Origin: Sphingopyxis sp. RIFCSPHIGHO2_12_FULL_65_19 | GTDB taxonomy: Bacteria > Pseudomonadota > Alphaproteobacteria > Sphingomonadales > Sphingomonadaceae | Direction: 5' to 3' | Assembly (NCBI RefSeq): GCF_001830555.1 | Contig: NZ_MIAM01000069.1 | Coordinates: 10,036-70,073 of the forward strand | Length of the DNA stretch: 60,038 nt | Shown: in pieces, positions 33,134 to 40,927 of the stretch | How the letters are laid out: every line of letters begins with the position of its first letter | How positions within the stretch are numbered: position 1 is the first letter of the stretch | Translations under genes and position numbers: made by a program | The notes under the pieces: model-generated | What the model saw: only the letters and a program-made list of their open reading frames with translations | Databases searched by the model: none | What the model was told of the DNA's origin: nothing

Positions 33134-33639
33134 TGCGGGTGGGGGTTTATCCGGGCACGTTCGATCCGATCACGCTCGGCCATATGGACATCATCCGGCG
33201 CGGCGCGAAGCTGGTCGACCGGCTGGTCATTGGCGTAACGACGAACATCACCAAATCGCCGATGTTCGACGATGACGAACGCATCGCAATGGTGAAGGCA
33301 GAAGTCGCCGGGCTGGGCGGCGATATCCGGGTCGTCGGCTTCAACTCGTTGCTGATGGACTTTGCGGAGCGCGAGGGCGCGAGCGTCATCGTCCGCGGAC
33401 TGCGCGCCGTCGCCGATTTCGAGTATGAATATCAGATGGCGGGGATGAACCAGCAATTGAACGACCGGATCGAAACGGTTTTCCTGATGGCCGACGTCGG
33501 ACTCCAGCCGATCGCGTCGCGGCTGGTCAAGGAAATTGCGATCTTTGGTGGCGACATCCAGAAATTCGTGACGCCGTCGGTGCGCGATGCCGTCGTCGCG
33601 CGCATCGCCGAGCGGGGCCTGCTCCAGGGCGATCGTTGA
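33133..33639 (+). CDS. coaD: Pantetheine-phosphate adenylyltransferase CoaD
   Basis: 168 residues. MRVGVYPGTFDPITLGHMDII carries the TFDPxTxGH nucleotidyltransferase motif, and IVRGLRAVADFEYEYQMAGMN is the CoaD-specific block. It makes dephospho-CoA from phosphopantetheine and ATP. The ATG at 33133 overlaps the ispA stop. Confidence 0.96.
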   Translation: MRVGVYPGTFDPITLGHMDIIRRGAKLVDRLVIGVTTNITKSPMFDDDERIAMVKAEVAGLGGDIRVVGFNSLLMDFAEREGASVIVRGLRAVADFEYEYQMAGMNQQLNDRIETVFLMADVGLQPIASRLVKEIAIFGGDIQKFVTPSVRDAVVARIAERGLLQGDR

Positions 33640-33760
33640 TATGTGAAACGTCGCCGGCGCGCCGAATAAGCGAACAGCGATCATTGAGCGTTCAGCTTTT
33701 TCCGGCTACGGCGCGCCATCGGGGCGCAAATCCAGTTTATAGTCTAAAGGCCGATCCAGC

Positions 33761-34558
33761 ATGAAATCATCCTTCCGCCCCTTGGTTCTTACCGTGATGG
33801 CGTTCGGCCTTGCAGGCGCGACCATCGCGCAGGAGGCGCCGCCCGCGCCCGCGCCGAACCCCGAAGAAAGCCAGCCCGCGCCGCCGGAAAGCCCGGCCCC
33901 GGCGCCGGTGGACGCGCCGCCCGCAGCGTCTGCGGCGACCGACGCACCCGCCGCGACCGAAGTCCCTGCGGTGCCCGCGATGACCCCCGACCAATATATC
34001 GGCAATCCCGAATATATGCTCAATATCGACCTGTCGACGGGCGGGCGGGTCGTGATCCAGCTCTATCCCAACGTCGCGCCCAACCATGTCGACCGGCTGA
34101 AACAGCTAGCGCGCGCCGGCTTTTATGACGGGGTGAAATTCCACCGCGTCATCGACGGCTTCATGGCGCAGACGGGCGATCCGACGGCGACGGGGCAGGG
34201 CGGCTCGCAGCTTCCCGACCTCAAGGCCGAATTCAACGTCACGCCGCACCTGCGCGGCACATTGTCGATGGCGCGCGCCGAGAGCGAGGACAGCGCGAAC
34301 AGCCAGTTTTTTATCATGCTCCAGCCGCGCTTCGCGCTCGACCGTCGCTACACCGCCTTCGGCCGTGTCGTGTCGGGGATGCAATATGTCGACGCGATCC
34401 AGAAGGGCGAGCCGCCGGCGGTGATGTCGCGCATGGTCCAGGTGTCGGTCGCGGCCGACAACAAGCCGGTGCCGCCGGCGTCGGCGCTGGTCGAAGCGGT
34501 TCCCGCGCCGACGGCCGCACCGACCGTCGACGAACTCAACGCCCCGATCAACCCGTAA
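33761..34558 (+). CDS. Secreted cyclophilin-type peptidyl-prolyl isomerase
   Basis: 265 residues. A signal peptide (about residues 1-22) is followed by a 55-residue Pro/Ala/Glu linker and a cyclophilin domain: KFHRVIDGFMAQTGDP holds the catalytic Arg, and SQFFIMLQPRFALDRRYTAFGRVVSG completes the fold. The C-terminal 40 residues are again Pro/Ala-rich. It should act in the periplasm on envelope proteins. Located between coaD and queA, all on the same strand. Confidence 0.92.
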   Translation: MKSSFRPLVLTVMAFGLAGATIAQEAPPAPAPNPEESQPAPPESPAPAPVDAPPAASAATDAPAATEVPAVPAMTPDQYIGNPEYMLNIDLSTGGRVVIQLYPNVAPNHVDRLKQLARAGFYDGVKFHRVIDGFMAQTGDPTATGQGGSQLPDLKAEFNVTPHLRGTLSMARAESEDSANSQFFIMLQPRFALDRRYTAFGRVVSGMQYVDAIQKGEPPAVMSRMVQVSVAADNKPVPPASALVEAVPAPTAAPTVDELNAPINP

Positions 34559-34594
34559 GCGCGAGGGCGCGCCCGCCGGAATCGGACCCCAGCC

Positions 34595-35632
34595 ATGCGC
34601 GTCGACGCCTTTGATTTTGAATTGCCGAACGAGCGCATAGCGCTCCGTCCGGCCCGCCCGCGCGATTCGGCGCGGATGCTGGTCGTCGATGGCGACCGGA
34701 TCGTCGATGCGGGCGTCGGCGACCTGCCGCAATGGCTGCGCCCCGGCGACTGCCTCGTCTTTAACGACACGCGTGTCATCCCGGCGCAGCTCGAGGGCCG
34801 TCGCGGCGACGCCAAAATCGGCGCCACGCTCCACAAGCGGATCGACCTCCGCCGCTGGCAGGCGTTCGTCCGCAACGCCAAACGGCTGCGCGTTGGCGAG
34901 ACGGTCGATTTCGGGGCGGGGGTCATGGCGCTGGCCGAACAACGCTTGCCCGACGGCAGCTTCGTCCTTGCCTTCGCCGGCGACGAACCAGTCGAAGTGC
35001 TGCTCGAACGCGCAGGGACGATGCCGCTGCCACCCTATATCGCCGGCAAACGCGCGACCGACGATGCGGACCGCGCCGATTACCAGACGATGTTCGCGCG
35101 CGAAGATGGCGCGGTCGCGGCGCCCACCGCGGCGCTGCACTTCACGCCCGAGCTGCTGGCCGCGCTGGCCGCGGCCGGCGTCGGGACCCAAACGCTGACA
35201 CTGCACGTTGGCGCGGGCACCTTCCTGCCGGTAAAAGCCGACCATACCGAAGATCATGTCATGCATGCCGAGTGGGGACGGATCGACGCCGATACCGCGG
35301 ACCGGCTCAATGCGGTGCGCGCCGCGGGCGGCCGCGTGATCGCGGTGGGCACCACCAGCCTCCGGCTGCTGGAAAGCGCGGCACGCGACGACGGTATCAT
35401 CGCGCCTTTCGCGGGGGATACGGCGATCTTCATCACGCCCGGCTATCGTTTCAAGGCCATCGACGGGCTGATGACCAATTTTCACCTGCCGCGATCGACC
35501 CTGTTCATGCTGGTCAGCGCTCTGATGGGGCTTGATGTGATGCAGTCGGCCTATGCCCACGCGATCCAGGATCATTATCGTTTCTATAGCTACGGTGACG
35601 CGAGCCTGTTGCTGCCGGAAAAGCGCGGCTGA
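34595..35632 (+). CDS. queA: S-adenosylmethionine:tRNA ribosyltransferase-isomerase QueA
   Basis: 345 residues. [23 protein letters not shown] and [18 protein letters not shown] at the N-terminus, then [22 protein letters not shown] and [27 protein letters not shown]. QueA adds the cyclopentenyl group to preQ1 in tRNA, making epoxyqueuosine. tgt, which inserts preQ1, is 3 kb downstream on the same strand at 38568, separated by the GGDEF-EAL-PilZ and hemerythrin genes. Confidence 0.96.
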   Translation: MRVDAFDFELPNERIALRPARPRDSARMLVVDGDRIVDAGVGDLPQWLRPGDCLVFNDTRVIPAQLEGRRGDAKIGATLHKRIDLRRWQAFVRNAKRLRVGETVDFGAGVMALAEQRLPDGSFVLAFAGDEPVEVLLERAGTMPLPPYIAGKRATDDADRADYQTMFAREDGAVAAPTAALHFTPELLAALAAAGVGTQTLTLHVGAGTFLPVKADHTEDHVMHAEWGRIDADTADRLNAVRAAGGRVIAVGTTSLRLLESAARDDGIIAPFAGDTAIFITPGYRFKAIDGLMTNFHLPRSTLFMLVSALMGLDVMQSAYAHAIQDHYRFYSYGDASLLLPEKRG

Positions 35633-35785
35633 CCATCTTTGCGCGGCGCGCGGGTCGACAATCCTTGTCCGCGGTCAAGCCATTCAAAAATGGCCTGTTC
35701 GGACAGACCCTTAGATATTTACACTATCGCAATGCCTTGTCGGCATAGCGGCAGGACTGTGGGGATCAGCTGAAGAGTTTATTGG

Positions 35786-37972
35786 ATGGAATTGCCATCG
35801 CGGATCGAGTCCGGCGACCGGGTAGAGAGTGTCGAAGACGTCCCGCGCGGCTTCTTTGGCGTTCTGGGCGCGCGGATCGGCAAACAGCGCGGCGACGCCG
35901 CGCCGAACCTGCACACCCACGAAGCATTGGCGCTCCTCCAGAATTATGAGGAAAGCGGCCAGGGATGGTTCTGGTCGACCGATGCCAAGGGGCGGCTAAC
36001 CTATATCACCGATTCGGTGGCCCGATTGATGGGGCGGACAAGCGGCGCGCTGCTTGGTACGCCGCTTGTCGACCTGTTCCTGCCCGTCGACAGCCATGGC
36101 GAACGCCAGCGCACGCTGCCATTCCTGTTGACCCGGCAGTCCAAGTTTGAGCAGCTGCCGCTGCGCAGCGCCTTTGAGGGCGACGATCGTTGGTGGGCGA
36201 TTTCGGGCCGGCCGCAGTTCGACGCGGCGGGCAAGTTCACGGGCTATCGCGGCAGCGGCACCGACGTCACCGCGCAGCGCCGATCGGCCGAGGATGCCTC
36301 GCGCCTTGCGCTCTATGATTCGCTGACCGGGCTCGCCAACCGCTTCCACATCTCGAAAAAGCTCGACGCGACGCTTGCAGCCTTCGCGCAGCAGCAGCGG
36401 TCGTGCGCGATCATGCTGCTCGACCTCGACCGTTTCAAGCAGGTCAACGACACGCTCGGCCACCCGGCGGGCGATGCGCTGTTGAAACAGGTCGCCGAAC
36501 GCTTGTTGAAGATCGTCGGGGACAAGGAAATGGTGAGCCGCCTTGGCGGCGACGAGTTCCAGATCATCCTTCCCGACATCGAAGATCGCGGCAAGCTGGG
36601 TGACATGGCGGCCGATATCATCGCCAGCCTGTCGCAGCCCTATTCGGTCGAGGGAAGCCGCTGCATCATCGGTGCGTCGGTGGGCGTGGCGATCGCGCCG
36701 TTCGATGGCCTCAGCAGCGACGATCTGGTCCGCAACGCCGATCTTGCGCTTTATGCCGCAAAGGGGAATGGCCGCGGCCGCTTCGCCTTTTATTCGAGCG
36801 ACCTGCACCAGGCGGCCGAAGACCGGCGCGTGCTCGAAGAAGATCTGCGCGATGCGCTCGCGCGCGGCGAAATCGAGCTTGGTTACCAGCCGGTCGTCAA
36901 TTCGCGGTCGGACATGGTGACCGGGGTCGAGGCGCTCGTGCGCTGGACGCACCGCGAACGCGGACGGATTTCGCCCGGCGTGTTCATTCCGATCGCGGAG
37001 GAAGCCAATCTGATCTGGCCGCTTGGCGAATGGGTGCTTCGCAAGGCGTGCGAGGATGCGGCGCGCTGGCCGGGCGATATGCGGGTCGCGGTCAATGTCT
37101 CGCCGATCCAGTTCGCGAACCCCGACCTGCCAAAGGTCGTTGCGAACGCACTGGCAGCGACCGGACTGGCGCCTGACCGGCTGGAACTGGAAATTACCGA
37201 AAGCGTGTTCCTTGCCGATTCGGCGGAAACCAGCCGGATGTTCGACGCGCTGAAGAATCTGGGCGTCCGCCTGGCGCTGGACGATTTCGGAACGGGCTAT
37301 TCGTCGCTCGGCTATCTGCAATCGGCGCCCTTCGACAAGATCAAGATCGACCAGAGCTTTGTCCGCGATGCGACGATTCCGGGGTCGCGCAACGGCGCGA
37401 TCATCGCCGCGATCGTCGCGCTTGCCGAGGCGCTCGACATGGAAACGACCGCCGAAGGCATCGAATCGCTCGACCAGCTCGACCTGGTTCGCAAGCTGAA
37501 CGTCAGCCACGTCCAGGGCTATGTCTACAGCAAGGCCGTCCCGCACGATGAGCTGCTGGCACATGCCGAGGCGGGGTCGTGGACGATCAAGCCGACGGGA
37601 CCGGCGCGCCAGCGCAACGATCGTTTCTCGTTGTTCCGCAAGGTCGGGGCAATCCACGACAACCATCGTTACGGCGTGGTCATCCGCAACCTGTCCGCGA
37701 CCGGCGCCTTTATCGAGGGGATATTGGATGTTCCCGTCGGCACGCGCTTCGTCATTGATTTCGGCGAGGGGCAGCTGGTGACCGCGACCGTCCGCCGGTC
37801 GATGAAGCATCAGCAGGGCGTCGAGTTTGAACAGACGATGGTCAGCGACGGCAATGGCGGGCTTTGCACGCGGCACCGCGTGTCGCCCTATCTGATCGCG
37901 GCCGCGGCGCAGCAGACGAGCGCGCTCGCGCTGCCGTCATTCACGACCACCGCCGACTGGAAGGCGGCCTGA
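35786..37972 (+). CDS. PAS-GGDEF-EAL-PilZ cyclic di-GMP protein
   Basis: 728 residues, no membrane segment. PAS domain about 50-165, GGDEF domain about 170-335 with intact GGDEF at 254-258 but no RxxD inhibitory site before it, EAL domain about 345-590 with EALVRW (382), DDFGTGYSS and ETTAEGIES, then a C-terminal PilZ-like domain from about 610. In that domain the DxSxxG motif reads NLSATG, with Asn for Asp. Both catalytic domains look active by motif, so net synthesis or breakdown of c-di-GMP cannot be told. It separates queA and tgt. Confidence 0.92.
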   Translation: MELPSRIESGDRVESVEDVPRGFFGVLGARIGKQRGDAAPNLHTHEALALLQNYEESGQGWFWSTDAKGRLTYITDSVARLMGRTSGALLGTPLVDLFLPVDSHGERQRTLPFLLTRQSKFEQLPLRSAFEGDDRWWAISGRPQFDAAGKFTGYRGSGTDVTAQRRSAEDASRLALYDSLTGLANRFHISKKLDATLAAFAQQQRSCAIMLLDLDRFKQVNDTLGHPAGDALLKQVAERLLKIVGDKEMVSRLGGDEFQIILPDIEDRGKLGDMAADIIASLSQPYSVEGSRCIIGASVGVAIAPFDGLSSDDLVRNADLALYAAKGNGRGRFAFYSSDLHQAAEDRRVLEEDLRDALARGEIELGYQPVVNSRSDMVTGVEALVRWTHRERGRISPGVFIPIAEEANLIWPLGEWVLRKACEDAARWPGDMRVAVNVSPIQFANPDLPKVVANALAATGLAPDRLELEITESVFLADSAETSRMFDALKNLGVRLALDDFGTGYSSLGYLQSAPFDKIKIDQSFVRDATIPGSRNGAIIAAIVALAEALDMETTAEGIESLDQLDLVRKLNVSHVQGYVYSKAVPHDELLAHAEAGSWTIKPTGPARQRNDRFSLFRKVGAIHDNHRYGVVIRNLSATGAFIEGILDVPVGTRFVIDFGEGQLVTATVRRSMKHQQGVEFEQTMVSDGNGGLCTRHRVSPYLIAAAAQQTSALALPSFTTTADWKAA

Positions 37973-37975
37973 CCC

Positions 37976-38002
37976 GGAACCCTGCCGACGCTGGATCGTA
38001 TT
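37976..38002 (+). promoter_or_regulatory. Candidate EcfG (general stress) promoter of the hemerythrin gene
   Basis: GGAAC (37976-37980), 16 bases, CGTATT (37997-38002) resembles the EcfG consensus GGAAC-N16/17-CGTT with one mismatch in the -10. It lies 30 bases upstream of the hemerythrin start. The regulators NepR and PhyR are encoded 1.7-2 kb away. Confidence 0.5.
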
Positions 38003-38032
38003 ATCTCCGATCGTTCACCCACGGAGACCGAC

Positions 38033-38521
38033 ATGACCGAAACAAAAATCTTCGCCCGGCTCAAGGCTGACCACGACCGCCACCGCGAACTGCTCGACCG
38101 CATCGACGCGACGCAGGGCGACAGCGACGAGCGACGCTATTTGTTCGAGACGTTTCGCGTGGAGGTGACCGCGCACGCCGCATCCGAAGAAATGTCGCTT
38201 TATGCGACGATGCTGGCGAACCCGGACCTGCGCGATGAAGCGCAGCACAGCGTCGCCGAGCATAAGGAGATCGAAGATTTCCTGACCGAACTTTACGAAA
38301 TGGACTTCTCCTCGACGGGCTGGCTGACCCGCTTTCGCACGATGAAGGATCGCTACCTCCATCACATCGACGAGGAAGAGGAAGAGATGTTCCCGGAGGC
38401 CGAAAAGGGCTTGTCCGATACGAAGAAGCGCGAGCTGATCAAGATTTTTGAAAAGGAAAAGCCGAAGGAAAAGGCAAAGGCGGCAGCCGAAGAGCCGTCG
38501 AGTGAGGAAGCCAGGGCCTGA
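38033..38521 (+). CDS. Hemerythrin HHE domain protein
   Basis: 162 residues. His-rich helices LKADHDRHRELLDRID, FRVEVTAHAASEEMSLYA, HSVAEHKEIEDFL and MKDRYLHHIDEEEEEMFP give the two HHE repeats that bind a di-iron centre. The C-terminal 30 residues are a Lys/Glu-rich tail. Such proteins sense or store oxygen or buffer iron in stress and are frequent EcfG targets in alphaproteobacteria; a candidate EcfG promoter is present. tgt follows 46 bases downstream. Confidence 0.9.
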   Translation: MTETKIFARLKADHDRHRELLDRIDATQGDSDERRYLFETFRVEVTAHAASEEMSLYATMLANPDLRDEAQHSVAEHKEIEDFLTELYEMDFSSTGWLTRFRTMKDRYLHHIDEEEEEMFPEAEKGLSDTKKRELIKIFEKEKPKEKAKAAAEEPSSEEARA

Positions 38522-38567
38522 TCGCCCACCTCGACTTTTGAACCGCGCGCGGTCATAGGCGCGCGCC

Positions 38568-39692
38568 ATGACCGACAGATTCGCCTTTTCGATCGCCGCG
38601 ACCGATGGCGTCGCACGCACCGGCGTGATCCGGATGCAGCGCGGCGAAATCCGAACGCCCGCGTTCATGCCCGTCGGCACCGCCGCGACGGTCAAGGCGA
38701 TGCGCCCTGCCGAAGTGCGCGCCACCGGCGCGGACATCATACTTGGCAACACCTATCACCTGATGCTGCGTCCGACCGCGGAGCGCATGGCACGGCTGGG
38801 CGGCCTCCATAATTTCATGGGCTGGGACCGGCCGATCCTGACCGACAGCGGCGGCTATCAGGTGATGAGCCTGTCGGCGTTGACCAAACAGAGCGAAGAG
38901 GGCGTGGCGTTCAAGAGCCACCTCGACGGGTCGCGCCATATGCTGACCCCCGAACGCTCGATGGAAATCCAGCGCCTGCTCGGCAGTGACATCGTGATGG
39001 CGTTCGACGAATGCCCGCCGAACGGCGTCGATGCCCAGCGCGCCGAGGAAAGCATGGAGCGTTCGATGCGCTGGGCCGCGCGCAGCCGCGCCGGTTTCGA
39101 CGCGGGCGACGACCATGCCGCGCGATCTGCGCTGTTCGGCATCCAGCAGGGATCGCTCGACGAGAAATTGCGCGCGCGCTCGGCGGCGGCGCTGACCGAC
39201 ATCGGGTTCGACGGCTATGCGATCGGCGGACTCGCGGTGGGGGAGGGGCAGGCGGCGATGTTCGGCGTCCTCGATTATGCCCCCGGCCAGCTTCCCGCCG
39301 ACAAGCCGCGTTATCTGATGGGGGTCGGCAAGCCTGACGACCTGGTCGGCGCGGTGGCGCGCGGGGTCGATATGTTCGATTGCGTGCTGCCGACGCGCTC
39401 GGGCCGCAACGGGCAGGCCTTTACCTGGGATGGTCCGCTGAACATACGCAACGCGAAATTTGCCGAGGATCAGGCACCGCTCGATGCGTCATGCGGTTGC
39501 CCGGTATGCGCGACCTGGTCGCGTGCCTATCTGCACCATCTTGTGCGTTCGGGCGAAATGCTGGGGGCGATGCTGATGACGCAGCACAATCTGCATTTCT
39601 ATCAGGACTTGATGCAGGGGATGCGCGGTGCGATCGGCGCGGGGATGTTTGCAACGTTCCAGCGCGATTTTGATGCGCGATATCGGCGCTGA
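38568..39692 (+). CDS. tgt: Queuine/preQ1 tRNA-ribosyltransferase Tgt
   Basis: 374 residues. [36 protein letters not shown], catalytic Asp in [12 protein letters not shown], second Asp in [17 protein letters not shown], and zinc ligands in CGCPVCATW with the downstream His. It exchanges guanine 34 of tRNA for preQ1; queA upstream then modifies it. The stop is 2 bases from the stop of the convergent nepR gene. Confidence 0.96.
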   Translation: MTDRFAFSIAATDGVARTGVIRMQRGEIRTPAFMPVGTAATVKAMRPAEVRATGADIILGNTYHLMLRPTAERMARLGGLHNFMGWDRPILTDSGGYQVMSLSALTKQSEEGVAFKSHLDGSRHMLTPERSMEIQRLLGSDIVMAFDECPPNGVDAQRAEESMERSMRWAARSRAGFDAGDDHAARSALFGIQQGSLDEKLRARSAAALTDIGFDGYAIGGLAVGEGQAAMFGVLDYAPGQLPADKPRYLMGVGKPDDLVGAVARGVDMFDCVLPTRSGRNGQAFTWDGPLNIRNAKFAEDQAPLDASCGCPVCATWSRAYLHHLVRSGEMLGAMLMTQHNLHFYQDLMQGMRGAIGAGMFATFQRDFDARYRR

Positions 39693-39694
39693 CG

Positions 39695-39865
39695 TCAGTC
39701 GAGCTTGCTCAGCAAATCCAGCAAGGATTGCGGAATCGTCTCGTCCACCGTGGTTTCATAGGCGCGGCGCAGGGCGCCGTTGACGTCCTGCCCCTTGGCG
39801 GGAGATTTTTTTTCCGCGTTCTTGCCCAAGGCTTCGCCGCGCGGCGAACCGGATTTAGACGACAT
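39695..39865 (-). CDS. nepR: Anti-sigma factor NepR (56 residues)
   Basis: The reverse strand encodes 56 residues beginning MSSKSGSPRGEALGKNAEK and ending with the NepR signature LRRAYETTVDETIPQSLLDL followed by LSKLD. NepR holds the sigma factor EcfG inactive until phosphorylated PhyR binds NepR instead. The gene is easily missed because of its length, and it converges head-on with tgt. phyR is divergent, 208 bases away, as in other sphingomonads, but ecfG, which usually follows nepR, is absent here. An EcfG-type promoter precedes it, implying feedback. Confidence 0.92.
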   Translation of the reverse strand: MSSKSGSPRGEALGKNAEKKSPAKGQDVNGALRRAYETTVDETIPQSLLDLLSKLD

Positions 39866-39949
39866 TATGGGGGCATCCGCTGGACATGGGACCTTTTGCT
39901 AACCGCGCGTGAACCAAAGAGCAATGGTGCGTTTGTTTCTTCCCCATGA

Positions 39950-39974
39950 AACCAATTTGCGGCTAAATCGTTCC
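39950..39974 (-). promoter_or_regulatory. EcfG-type promoter of nepR
   Basis: On the minus strand GGAAC (39974-39970) is followed after 16 bases by GGTT (39953-39950), which fits the EcfG pattern GGAAC-N16/17-(C)GTT. Transcription would start near 39943 and give a leader of about 78 bases before nepR. Confidence 0.65.
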
Positions 39975-40073
39975 ATAACGTCGAAATATATCGGATGCGG
40001 GCGGGAAGGCGCGGGAAAATGTCCCTTTTCAGGGCGGTCCGTCCCCTGTTTCGTCACTTTCAGGAGGTAGAAT

Positions 40074-40868
40074 ATGTCATTGGGTCAGTCGGTTGCGCCG
40101 CATCTTCCTTATCTGCGGCGTTATGGCCGGTCCATTTCGGGCAGCCAGCAGAGCGGCGATATGCTGGTCGCCCGACTGCTTGAAACGCTGGTCGCGAATC
40201 CGGGCGCCGTCGACACCAGTGCCGATTTGCGCATCCAGCTTTATCGCATGGTGCATGACAATTTCGGACTGATCGCGGAACAGGCCGCGGCAAGCGACGA
40301 AGGTGCGCGGACCGAAATTGCGATCGCCGACGCGCGGCTGCGCCGTATCCCCTCGCTCGCCCGCCAGGCCTTGCTGCTGACCGCCGTCGAGGGTTTCAAT
40401 TTCGAGGATACGGGGCGGATCATCGGCCGCGACGTCGAAACGGTGCGCGCGCTGATTGCCGATGCGACCGACGAAATCGACCGCCAGACGCGCGCGCGCA
40501 TCCTGATCATCGAGGATGAACCGATCATCGCTATGGACATCGAAATGATCGTCCGCGAACTCGGCCACGACGTCGTTGGCGTCGCGACGACGCACCGCGA
40601 AGCGGTTGACGAGGCGCAAAAGCATCAACCCGGCCTCGTGCTCGCCGACATCCAGCTTGCCGACAACAGCTCGGGGATCGAGGCGGTGCAGGAAATCCTG
40701 GCCGACCTCCAGGTTCCCGTCATCTTCATTACCGCTTTTCCGGAACGGCTGCTCACCGGCGACCGGCCCGAACCGGCTTTCCTGCTCACCAAACCGTACC
40801 AGCCTGCGACGCTGCGCGCGGCGATTTCGCAGGTGCTGTTCTTCGACGAAAGCACGATCCCGGCCTGA
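40074..40868 (+). CDS. phyR: General stress response regulator PhyR
   Basis: 264 residues. An N-terminal ECF sigma-like domain (about 10-135, with LYRMVHDNFGLIAEQ and RQALLLTAVEGFNFEDTGRIIGRDVETVRALI) that mimics EcfG is joined to a C-terminal receiver domain with acidic ILIIEDEP, phosphoacceptor Asp192 in LVLADIQLAD and switch Lys in LLTKPYQP. This inverted order is diagnostic of PhyR. When phosphorylated it sequesters NepR. Start ATG 40074 has AGGAGG upstream. Divergent from nepR; no histidine kinase of the HWE/HisKA2 type is adjacent. Confidence 0.96.
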   Translation: MSLGQSVAPHLPYLRRYGRSISGSQQSGDMLVARLLETLVANPGAVDTSADLRIQLYRMVHDNFGLIAEQAAASDEGARTEIAIADARLRRIPSLARQALLLTAVEGFNFEDTGRIIGRDVETVRALIADATDEIDRQTRARILIIEDEPIIAMDIEMIVRELGHDVVGVATTHREAVDEAQKHQPGLVLADIQLADNSSGIEAVQEILADLQVPVIFITAFPERLLTGDRPEPAFLLTKPYQPATLRAAISQVLFFDESTIPA

Positions 40869-40927
40869 ACCATCTTTTGCAACGGCGGGGTTGCGACGTT
40901 GCGGGTGCCGGGCGATAGCGGCCGACG

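Noticed and set aside
35679..35694. Hairpin GCCATT-CAAA-AATGGC between queA and the GGDEF-EAL-PilZ gene
   Set aside because: The 6-bp stem is short and lacks a T-run; not convincing as a terminator or operator.
40877..40893. A 17-base sequence GCAACGGCGGGGTTGCG also present near 12473
   Set aside because: A short GC-rich hairpin shared by two places; no T-run and no further copies in the window, so chance or weak terminator stems are enough to explain it.
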